The notes under the pieces are model-generated. The model searched no databases, had not been told where the DNA came from, and saw only the letters and a list, made by a program, of their open reading frames with translations. DNA of 64,000 nt from Paludibacteraceae bacterium (GTDB lineage: Bacteria; Bacteroidota; Bacteroidia; Bacteroidales; Paludibacteraceae). The stretch is taken from contig JAFSPA010000013.1 in assembly GCA_017443145.1 (NCBI GenBank), forward strand, positions 1 through 64,000, in the 5' to 3' direction. This document shows positions 1 to 6,634 of the stretch, in pieces (position 1 is the first letter of the stretch; every line of letters begins with the position of its first letter). The translations under genes and the position numbers were made by a program.

Positions 1-141
1 AGGCAAGTTTTCAGCCTGCAAAGTGACCCATAGAGCAATTTTTGATGTCGATTTTAGTGCTGAAAACTTTCAACCACCTCTCTGCCCTTATAAAATAGGC
101 GATGCGGGCCTATCGCAGCCTGCATTTTGACCCATAAACCC
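1..141. mobile_element. Possible terminal region of an IS21-type insertion sequence
   Basis: This stretch does not continue the methyltransferase gene that starts to its right; the frame of that gene has stops at 31, 43, 55, 64 and 94. It holds two copies of a 20-nt direct repeat (13-32 and 117-136, 17 of 20 bases identical), each containing TGACCCATA. Repeated internal TGACCCA-type boxes near the ends are typical of IS21-family elements. An inverted pair GTTTTCAGC (7-15) / GCTGAAAAC (59-67) is also present. No transposase gene is visible because the window begins here, so the call rests on the box pattern alone. Confidence 0.35.
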
Positions 142-1107
142 GTCATTATTGGTTTTTCTTCGTCTGTTAGCTCCGAATCGAATTCGGGAAAGACAATCTA
201 CCTTTCCAACTTTCAATCCATCAATGCCGTTAATATCAATCCATATCTTATTGATGCACCTACCACATGGATAGAAAGCCGTTCTAAGGCACTTTGCAAT
301 GTGCCAGAAATGAGTAGTGGAGGGAAACCCGTAGAAGGAGGATTCTTAATACTTTCTGAGGAAGAAAAGGATGATTTACTAACTAAATCACCGCAATTTG
401 AACCTTATGTCCGGCCTTTCACAAGTGGCGATGATTTTATCAACAATAAAAAGCGTTACTGCCTATGGTTGGTTAATTGCCCTCCAAACATTTTGCGTTC
501 ATCTTCAGAAGTGATACGCCGTATTGAGGGTGTGCGTGAATTCCGTTTAGCAAGTGTGAAAGAGGCTACACGTAGATGTGCTGATACTCCAACACTATTT
601 ATGGAGGTTAAAGAGCCACAAAGTAATTACTTGCTTATCCCTGCGACTTCATCAGAAAAACGCAGATATATTCCTATTGGATATGTAGATAAAATTGTTA
701 TTCCTAACAATGCTGTGCAATTTGTGCCAGACGCAACGCTATTCCATTTTGGTGTGCTGACAAGTAATGTCCACAATGCTTGGATGAGAGTTGTGTGTGG
801 ACGTTTAGAAATGCGATATAGATATTCCGCTAATATTGTCTATAACAATTTCCCATGGCCAACACCGACAGACGAGCAACGTGCTCGCATAGAGCAAACA
901 GCGCAAGCCATCCTTGATATCCGTGCTAAATATCCGAATTGCAGTCTTGCCGACCTTTATGACGATGTAACATTGACTCCTGAACTGAACAAAGCCCACC
1001 AAGACAACGACCGCGCCGTCATGGCCGCTTACGGCTTCCCCATCTCCATGTCCGAACCCGCCTGCGTCGCAGAACTCTTCAAACTCTACCAACAATTGAC
1101 AAAATAA
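142..1107 (+). pseudogene. C-terminal remnant of an MmeI-like type II restriction/N6-adenine DNA methyltransferase
   Basis: The first residues, PVIIGFSS, match the end of the methyltransferase domain of MmeI-type enzymes, where HCVIIGF is common. The target-recognition region follows, then the usual C-terminal helical block: NNFPWPTPTDEQRARIE, a segment with LADLYDD, and a KAHQDNDRAVMAAYGF-like end. The catalytic NPPY-type motif and the nuclease domain would lie upstream, but the frame is broken there, and the flanking DNA looks like an insertion-sequence end. The only possible start is a TTG at 127 inside the foreign-looking DNA. I therefore read it as the tail of a disrupted gene, unable to methylate or cut alone. 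A REP-like palindrome lies in frame near its new 5' end. Confidence 0.75.
155..187 (+). repeat. REP-like palindrome 1, inside the methyltransferase remnant
   Basis: A pyrimidine-rich tract (from 155) leads into CCGAATCGAATTCGG (173-187), arms CCGAAT/ATTCGG. It is the most diverged of four copies, and is read in frame as part of the protein (around ESNSG). Confidence 0.55.
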
Positions 1108-1109
1108 TT

Positions 1110-1141
1110 CTTTCTTCTTTTCCAGGGCAATTGAATTGCCC
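1110..1141 (+). repeat. REP-like palindrome 2, upstream of the RAYT gene
   Basis: The tract CTTTCTTCTTTT (1110-1121) is followed 3 nt later by the perfect palindrome GGGCAATTGAATTGCCC (1125-1141). It lies between the methyltransferase stop and the transposase start. No T-run follows, so it is not a typical terminator. Confidence 0.65.
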
Positions 1142-1154
1142 GCCCTTATAAAAA

Positions 1155-2231
1155 ATGCCCAACGAACACGACATATGGAAACCACAAGAACGTGGCAAAG
1201 CCTGGAAAGGTGCCGGATTATATCATGTCACATTGACGATACCGTCTCGCGAGCCGTTGTTGGGAGAGTTAGTCATCCCTGACCAAGACCCCAAACTGGC
1301 ACGCGTAGATGTCCTTCCTTTAGGTCGCACTCTGTTGGATATACAGAAGAACCACCTGCCCTCTTTCTATCCGGAAATACAAATCCTCCATTATTGCCTC
1401 ATGCCCGACCATCTACACGCGGTCTGGTATGTGCGCAAGGCGATGCCTCGCGGTATCCAGTCTGCCCTGCGCGGCTTCTGGCAAATGGCCAAGAAAGCCG
1501 GTCGAGCCTATTCCTACCTTTCTTCTCTTATTCCCGAATTCAATTCGGGAGAAAACAAGAAAATAGCCTCCATCATGGAAAATCTACGGGATGAGATAGG
1601 CTCAGACACCTACGATACCTTGCCGCCGATTTTCACTGAGATGCCTTTCCTCCGTCCTATGGGGCATAAAGACCAGCTCCCCACCACCATCCGCTATATT
1701 GACCTCAATCCCCAGCGCCTCGCAACCAAGCGCTTGATGCCCGAGTTGTTCTGGGTACAGGATAATATAGAGATTGCGGGGCGGATATACAAAGGCGTTG
1801 GTTGTGCTGATTTGCTCCAACGAGCACAGTATATGCCTGTACATACACGAGGAACGTGGATAGAGAACGCCGAGAAACATGGCGACGATAAGGAGCTGCG
1901 CGACTACATGAGTAAATGTGTTTTAGAGGCGAGAAAAGGAGTGGTGATGGTGTCACCGTTTATCAGTAAGTACGAGCAAATGGTGATGGCGGAGTTACTA
2001 AAAGAAGGACTTCCTTTTATCTACCTCGCCGACAACGGTTTCCGCGACTACTACAAACCGCAAGACAGCCTCTTTGACGCTGTCGCCGCCGGTCGCGTAC
2101 TCATCCTCAGCCTGTGGGACTACGACCCCACCAAACGCCACGTCTCACGCGCAGACTGCATTGCCCTCAACTCCATGGCCGAGGAGATAAGCACTCTTTC
2201 TTCTTTTACCCGGAATCTAATTCCGGAATAA
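1155..2231 (+). CDS. REP-associated tyrosine transposase (RAYT) fused to a DprA/SLOG-like domain
   Basis: The N-terminal 200 residues are a Y1 (HUH) transposase of the RAYT type: the metal-binding HLH at residues 86-88 sits in LMPDHLHAV, and the likely nucleophile is Tyr181 in TIRYIDLNPQ. Such proteins nick and join single strands at REP hairpins. From about residue 262 a second domain begins: VVMVSPFIS, LADNGFRDYY, then SLFDAVAAGRVLILS. This is the Rossmann-like pattern of DprA/Smf and other SLOG proteins. RAYTs are usually about 150-220 residues, so 358 is long because of this fusion. The gene is preceded, interrupted and ended by REP-like palindromes; the last one overlaps the final codons. 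Transposase assignment is firm; the role of the second domain is inferred. Confidence 0.8.
   Translation: MPNEHDIWKPQERGKAWKGAGLYHVTLTIPSREPLLGELVIPDQDPKLARVDVLPLGRTLLDIQKNHLPSFYPEIQILHYCLMPDHLHAVWYVRKAMPRGIQSALRGFWQMAKKAGRAYSYLSSLIPEFNSGENKKIASIMENLRDEIGSDTYDTLPPIFTEMPFLRPMGHKDQLPTTIRYIDLNPQRLATKRLMPELFWVQDNIEIAGRIYKGVGCADLLQRAQYMPVHTRGTWIENAEKHGDDKELRDYMSKCVLEARKGVVMVSPFISKYEQMVMAELLKEGLPFIYLADNGFRDYYKPQDSLFDAVAAGRVLILSLWDYDPTKRHVSRADCIALNSMAEEISTLSSFTRNLIPE
1518..1550 (+). repeat. REP-like palindrome 3, inside the RAYT gene
   Basis: The tract CTTTCTTCTCTT (1518-1529) is followed 2 nt later by TCCCGAATTCAATTCGGGA (1532-1550), a perfect palindrome around its centre base. It is translated in frame within the transposase (around IPEFNSG). 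Confidence 0.65.
2196..2226 (+). repeat. REP-like palindrome 4, at the 3' end of the RAYT gene
   Basis: The tract CTTTCTTCTTTT (2196-2207, identical to copy 2) is followed 2 nt later by CCGGAATCTAATTCCGG (2210-2226). The stop codon of the transposase lies 3 nt further on, so the last residues of the protein are encoded by the repeat. Confidence 0.65.
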
Positions 2232-2235
2232 CCTA

Positions 2236-2349
2236 TCACGTAATTAAATGAAATAATAGGATGCGTATTCTTTCTACGGATGGTTTAGCCTCGCCAATCG
2301 AAACATCATTAATCAAGCAAAGGACAGAGTCGTCTGTTAATTTTGCCAT
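2236..2349 (-). CDS. Possible small protein, 37 aa, unknown
   Basis: A short open frame starting MAKLTDDSVLCL on the minus strand, in an otherwise empty stretch between the RAYT gene and the next promoter. It has no recognisable domain and no clear Bacteroidota promoter upstream. It may be a fragment of a lost gene or chance coding. Confidence 0.2.
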   Translation of the reverse strand: MAKLTDDSVLCLINDVSIGEAKPSVERIRILLFHLIT

Positions 2350-2393
2350 TTTAGTATAAAAAGTAAGATTTTTTGCATTTTTTTGTCAAAAAA

Positions 2394-2425
2394 TTTGCGT
2401 ATATCGGAAATTTATTGTACCTTTG
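2394..2425 (+). promoter_or_regulatory. Promoter of the 54-aa membrane protein
   Basis: TTTG at 2394-2397 and TACCTTTG at 2418-2425, 20 nt apart: a perfect Bacteroidota housekeeping promoter, 18 nt before the start codon. Confidence 0.75.
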
Positions 2426-2442
2426 CGGAAAATTAAAGAAGT

Positions 2443-2607
2443 ATGACAGCTTTGTATCTCATATTGGCAATCGCATATTTGGTAGCATGCATATATGCCG
2501 GTCGTAAATTTATGGATGCAACTCAATGCGGCTGGGGACTCGGCATTATAATTATTCTGGTTTGTGTAGTGTTTACTCCTTTAATTGTCTGGATTATAGG
2601 ATATTAA
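2443..2607 (+). CDS. Small two-helix membrane protein, 54 aa
   Basis: The frame starts MTALYLILAIAYLVACIYAG and ends in a run of hydrophobic residues (GIIIILVCVVFTPLIVWIIG). Two membrane helices, about residues 3-19 and 34-53, are joined by a short polar loop containing DATQCGWG. A canonical promoter sits directly upstream, which supports a real gene despite its size. A hairpin 60 nt after the stop may end its transcript. I do not recognise the family. Its position between a RAYT gene and a CRISPR array could fit a toxin or an accessory membrane protein, but nothing in the sequence proves that. Confidence 0.6.
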   Translation: MTALYLILAIAYLVACIYAGRKFMDATQCGWGLGIIIILVCVVFTPLIVWIIGY

Positions 2608-2667
2608 ATTTTTCTGCAAAGGTACAACCTTTTTGCCACATGGCAAAAGACACATATTTACACATAA

Positions 2668-2698
2668 GAAAGCACCTCGTTCCTGACGAAGTGCTTTC
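2668..2698. terminator. Hairpin at the distal end of the CRISPR array, possibly bidirectional
   Basis: GAAAGCACCTCGT (2668-2680) pairs with ACGAAGTGCTTTC (2686-2698) with one mismatch and a 5-nt loop. T-rich sequence follows on both strands. It could end the 54-aa gene transcript on the plus strand and the array transcript on the minus strand. Confidence 0.5.
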
Positions 2699-2763
2699 TT
2701 TATCGTTCGCATTACGTTCGCATTACGAACGTGCGTGGAGGATCATTTTGGAATCGCAGCCTA

Positions 2764-2998
2764 ATCGCCTGAGGACTATAGCGATTACAAACTTGAAAGA
2801 TATACACAACGCCCAGCGCAAGAATTTGCGCACGTCCACTGTTGTCTTAGGACTTTATCGATTACAAATTTGAAAGATATACACAACCCTCCGGCGTATT
2901 TACCCGCGTCTTTTCCGGTTGTCTTAGGACTTTATCGATTACAAATTTGAAAGATATACACAACACGCTTTGTGCTGGTTTCGGATTACCTGGAGTTG
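2764..2998 (-). CRISPR. Short type II-C-like CRISPR array, 47-bp repeats and 30-bp spacers
   Basis: Two identical 47-bp repeats (2841-2887, 2918-2964) begin GTTGTCTTAGGACTTTATCG and end GAAAGATATACACAAC. A third, degenerate repeat (2764-2810) keeps the last 28 bases almost unchanged but only about 13 of the first 19. Spacers are exactly 30 nt: 2811-2840, 2888-2917, and a third at 2965-2994 followed only by GTTG, the first four bases of a lost fourth repeat. The degenerate copy marks the leader-distal end, so transcription runs leftward. This agrees with pairing to the tracrRNA at 9305-9383. Repeat and spacer lengths match Bacteroidota type II-C systems. No cas gene is present in the window. 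Confidence 0.85.
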
Positions 2999-3071
2999 CC
3001 GAGAAATCGTATGCAAAGATATAACTAGGAGCACATGCTATAATAAATAATAATGTGTGAAATCGTTTCAT
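2995..3071 (-). pseudogene. Stump of a second BspA-like gene, cut by the CRISPR array
   Basis: Reading starts 4 nt after the stop of the BspA-like gene at 3076 and gives a signal peptide (MKRFHTLLFIIACAPSYIFA) followed by AYDFSAT. The intact neighbour begins in the same way, with a signal peptide then AYDFTA. Homology stops after about 26 codons, at GTTG, where a CRISPR repeat should begin. The open frame runs on to 2862, but that part only translates spacer and repeat sequence. I infer the 5' stump of a paralogue joined to the array by recombination. Confidence 0.6.
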
Positions 3072-3075
3072 AGGT

Positions 3076-5067
3076 TTATTCGACTCGGATGCCGGTGATG
3101 TTATAGAGGTGATTATTGTGCTTAATGAGAAGTTGACCGCCTTTGATTATTTTATCATTTTGGCATTTACCATTTACCGTTGGGACTTCGATGGAAGAGG
3201 GGAGTTGTTGTTCATCTTCAGTACGGAAGGTGCCTTCTTCGTGATAAACGACCTCATTGTCGGTGTTGCTACCGTTGATGGTGTAGGTGTAATTGGTGGA
3301 GGCGGATAATTCCGATATAGTTAGGACGAAGTATTCCGAAGTGGAGACGGTGGTGTCCATTTTTTGCAGTGGAATATATGGCGATAAATGGATGGAAGTA
3401 GTTAAGTTTCCTTCACCATCTACAATGTATTGCGCATATAGGGTGTCAGATGTATAGATACTAAAGGTGTACCTCTGCACTTCACTTGCCGCCAACCAAC
3501 GAATAGTAGCCGTCGTCGCAGTGGTATCTGTAACTTCTGAGAAGCCTATAATCTCTGTGAAATAATTTGTATAATCACTAATGGCCTTATATTCATCTAT
3601 ATAATCGTGCGGTACACATAAAATTGTTTGTTTTGATAAAAGGTCTTTCCCGAGTGTTGGAGGCGTCGTTGCCCAGCAAATCATCGTGTCCATCTTATTA
3701 CATAGCCAGAATGCCTGTTTCCCTATTTTCGTTACCGTTTTAGGGATGGAAACATACGGTAACTCACTTCTATAGTAATAAGCACCATCAGCAATCGTAG
3801 TAATACCATTAGGAATATGTGTGGCGTTTGAACTTCCGAGCAAGAGTGTGTTTGTTGCTGTTTCAATCAGTGCATTACAATTGTTCCGACTATCATATTT
3901 TGGGTTTCCTTCTTCGACTATAATATTGGCCAAGTATGGACACGAATAAAAGGCATTTGAGCCAATACTCGTAACGCCATTAGGAATACTGACAGAAACA
4001 AGCTCGCTTTGTTCAAAAGCATAAGTATCAATGGCTGTGACTGTAGCTGGAATTGTAGAGCTTTTACATCCGAGTATTAATTTATTTGTTGCTGTTTCAA
4101 TCAGTGCATTACAATTGTTCCGACTATCATAAGATGGATTATTAATTGCGACCTCAATAGAAGTTAGTTTTGGGCAATTCCTAAAAGCAGTATTAGCAAT
4201 TGATTTAATATTCTCTGAGAAGTATAAAGATTCCAACTGACGGCAATTCCCAAAAGATAGGGCCCCTAGAGACGTAACAGTTGATGGCAAATTCACAGAA
4301 GATATTTTACATCCGCTAAATACAGAGTTCTCTATAGTCTCCAGTCCTTCCGAGAGTGATATTGATGTGACCTTATAACAATCATGGAAAGCCCCTTGTC
4401 CAATAGATGTAACAGAACTAGGAATAGTGATGAATGTTAACTCCCAACATTCAATAAAAGCATAATCGTCAATTCTTTTAATGTCATTGGGAATGGTTGT
4501 TTTGCTACATCCGAGTATTAATTTATTTGTTGCTGTTTCAATCAGTGCATTACAATTGTTCCGACTATCATATTTTGGGTTCCCTTCTGCTACGGATATT
4601 TTTGTGACCGCGCTACATCGTCTAAATGCAAAACTCCCAATAGTTTCCACTGTTTTCGAGAATGAGATAGACTCTATATGATTACAATAATAAAATGCTT
4701 CCTTGCCAATTGTGGTTAGACCTTCAGGAAACTCTATTGATTTTAATGCACTGCACCATGCAAACGCATAATATCCTATACTTTTAATGCTATTGGGGAG
4801 AGTAATGGTCTGCAACGTGGAGCATTCCTGAAAAGCCTTCTCTCCAATTGCAGTTACACGATAAATATCTGAGCCATCGTAAACGGTTTCAGGTACTATC
4901 ACATTTCCTGAATATGCCTTTAAGCCTTTGTAAGCAACTTCAACGCTATCACCGCCAATTTTAGTGTAATAGATAGTGTTTCCATTGACATCCAGAGCGG
5001 TGAAGTCGTAGGCACTTGCTGTCAGTGTGACGCATAGAATAGTAATAACACAGTAAAGTTTCTTCAT
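3076..5067 (-). CDS. BspA-like leucine-rich repeat surface protein
   Basis: Secreted, 663 residues. Signal peptide 1-19 (ends TASAYD), then LRR_5/BspA repeats with the pattern ITLPNSIKSIGYYAF to about residue 490, an FN3-like stretch (TTATIRW through TNYTYTINGS, about 520-625), and a C-terminal tag (GGQLLIKHNNHLYNITGIRV) shared with two other proteins here. BspA-like repeats mediate binding to host or other proteins. Three copies of the module DSRNNCNALIETATN share an identical 47-nt DNA segment (3851-3897, 4085-4131, 4526-4572), a sign of recent internal duplication or gene conversion. It starts 4 nt after the TPR gene, so it belongs to the macro/TIR/TPR operon. Confidence 0.85.
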   Translation of the reverse strand: MKKLYCVITILCVTLTASAYDFTALDVNGNTIYYTKIGGDSVEVAYKGLKAYSGNVIVPETVYDGSDIYRVTAIGEKAFQECSTLQTITLPNSIKSIGYYAFAWCSALKSIEFPEGLTTIGKEAFYYCNHIESISFSKTVETIGSFAFRRCSAVTKISVAEGNPKYDSRNNCNALIETATNKLILGCSKTTIPNDIKRIDDYAFIECWELTFITIPSSVTSIGQGAFHDCYKVTSISLSEGLETIENSVFSGCKISSVNLPSTVTSLGALSFGNCRQLESLYFSENIKSIANTAFRNCPKLTSIEVAINNPSYDSRNNCNALIETATNKLILGCKSSTIPATVTAIDTYAFEQSELVSVSIPNGVTSIGSNAFYSCPYLANIIVEEGNPKYDSRNNCNALIETATNTLLLGSSNATHIPNGITTIADGAYYYRSELPYVSIPKTVTKIGKQAFWLCNKMDTMICWATTPPTLGKDLLSKQTILCVPHDYIDEYKAISDYTNYFTEIIGFSEVTDTTATTATIRWLAASEVQRYTFSIYTSDTLYAQYIVDGEGNLTTSIHLSPYIPLQKMDTTVSTSEYFVLTISELSASTNYTYTINGSNTDNEVVYHEEGTFRTEDEQQLPSSIEVPTVNGKCQNDKIIKGGQLLIKHNNHLYNITGIRVE

Positions 5068-5071
5068 AGTA

Positions 5072-6634
5072 TTATTTATTTTTGTGTTTATCTTCTACTA
5101 ATTTGAGTATAGAATGTGCTTGGAGTGTTTGTGGGTGTTTGGTGCCGAGGACTTGGGTGTAGATGGTATAGGCTCGGTCTATGTTGAGGAGGGCTTCGTC
5201 GAAGCGGTTTTGCATATAGGCGACGACGGCGAGGTTGGTGAGGTTATCTGCAATGCGGCGTTTGGGAGTTTGGTCGTTGGCGGCATAGACGGACTGAACC
5301 TGTTTGTATAGGGCTTCGGCTTTGGCCCATTGTTTTTGCTGGGCATATACACCGGCGATGTTGTTTTTGCTTTCAGCGACTTGGAGGCTATTGGCAGCAA
5401 AATGCTTCTCGCGGATTTTGAGTGCGCGTTTGTGGCAGTCCATTGTATTCTTCAAATCCTTCTTTGCGCGGTATAGTTCGCCTAAGTTATTCAATAGTTC
5501 GGCTACGGCAGGTGAGTTTTTGCCACGTATTTTTTCGCGGATAGACAGCGAACGCTGGTACCAAATGAGTGCTTCATCAAGTTTGCCTTGTTGTTTGGCG
5601 AGTAATCCGAGTTCACAGGTGGTAGTAGCCAGTTGTCCGCTGAGTTCGTTGTATTGCGATTCACAGATACGGTAGGCGCGTTCGAAATAAGTTTTGGCAG
5701 TCTGTTTATCCGCTATGATGTCCCGCACGAATTGTCCGGCTTGGAGTTGGTAGTCCACGTTGGTCGTATCCAGCGCGGCACGTTTGCAGATATAGAAACA
5801 GGCACTATCATTCTTGAAACGGGATAAGAATGCAGCATACAAGCGGTAATAATCCTCGGCGAGTTCTTTTTTCTGCTGGGCAGTTAGAGCGCGTTGTTGG
5901 TCCAATTTGGCCGCTGATTCATCAAGGACTTGTTGTGCTTTGGCGATTTGCTGTTCTTGTTCTCGGATGGCTTTTTCTCGTGCTTCGAGATTTCCTTTTT
6001 CGCGCACGAGTCGTTCTGCCTCTTCGGGATTTCCGGATTCGATAGCAGTTTGGATTAACGCAGTCAGTGAGTCGAGTTTTTGGTAATCAGTACGCGCCAG
6101 TTTGTCCGACATGGTTTGCAATAGCGGTTCAAACTGTTCGTACTGGTTTTCAAGTTTTTCGAGTCGCTGCGTAAATTCTTGTTCGGTCAGCAATTTTTCC
6201 GCCAGCAGGTTTTCCAGATCAGCCAAGCGATTTTGGTAGTATATTTCGACGTTTTCGCGTGCTTTGGCGGCAATAGCTTCCTTTTCCTGCATTAGTTGTA
6301 TTCGGCTAACGAGCAGAATTTCCAAAGGGACTTTATCGGAACAGGGTATGTTTTTGCCGATTAGTTCCTGTTCGGCAGGTTCGTATCCGGATTTAGTAAT
6401 ACTTGCGAGCGTATATGGGTCGCCATTGTTCATGTTATAGAGCAAGAGGGAGAAGTCTCCATTTGTACGGCTTTGCACGGCATTGTGAGATCCTCTCACG
6501 CGGATGATGACTCCGTCAACGGGGGTGCCGGGAGTGTTTTTGCGTGCAATAGTACGCACGATGCCTTCCTGCGTTACCGCCATGGTGACGAGAGAGGTAA
6601 GAGTTAAAACTAATATGAGGTATAGTTTTTTCAT
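5072..6634 (-). CDS. Secreted TPR protein with N-terminal transthyretin-like domain
   Basis: Start chosen at 6634, where ATGA overlaps the TIR gene stop and a signal peptide follows (MKKLYLILVLTLTSL). Residues about 22-110 form a carboxypeptidase-regulatory-like beta domain (TPVDGVIIRVRG, then SRTNGDFSLLL). A long charged coiled-coil comes next (about 115-260), then kinesin-light-chain-type TPRs (LATTTCELGLLAKQQGKLDEA; LLNNLGELYRAKKDLKN; LTNLAVVAYMQNRFDEAL). Proteins of this build are often found beside TIR genes in Bacteroidales. TPRs suggest a protein-binding role, perhaps sensing or scaffolding for the TIR/macro pair, but this is inferred. The mature protein would lie outside the cytoplasm, where the TIR protein's tail also appears to be. 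Confidence 0.8.
   Translation of the reverse strand: MKKLYLILVLTLTSLVTMAVTQEGIVRTIARKNTPGTPVDGVIIRVRGSHNAVQSRTNGDFSLLLYNMNNGDPYTLASITKSGYEPAEQELIGKNIPCSDKVPLEILLVSRIQLMQEKEAIAAKARENVEIYYQNRLADLENLLAEKLLTEQEFTQRLEKLENQYEQFEPLLQTMSDKLARTDYQKLDSLTALIQTAIESGNPEEAERLVREKGNLEAREKAIREQEQQIAKAQQVLDESAAKLDQQRALTAQQKKELAEDYYRLYAAFLSRFKNDSACFYICKRAALDTTNVDYQLQAGQFVRDIIADKQTAKTYFERAYRICESQYNELSGQLATTTCELGLLAKQQGKLDEALIWYQRSLSIREKIRGKNSPAVAELLNNLGELYRAKKDLKNTMDCHKRALKIREKHFAANSLQVAESKNNIAGVYAQQKQWAKAEALYKQVQSVYAANDQTPKRRIADNLTNLAVVAYMQNRFDEALLNIDRAYTIYTQVLGTKHPQTLQAHSILKLVEDKHKNK

Noticed and set aside
1125..1141. Palindrome read as an intrinsic terminator
   Set aside because: There is no T-run on either side, and three further copies lie inside coding sequence.
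805..1185. 126-codon minus-strand frame over the methyltransferase tail
   Set aside because: The plus strand shows clear MmeI-type homology; the reverse is a shadow.
2862..3071. 69-codon open frame on the minus strand taken as a whole gene
   Set aside because: Only the first 26 codons resemble a protein; the rest translates spacer and CRISPR repeat sequence.
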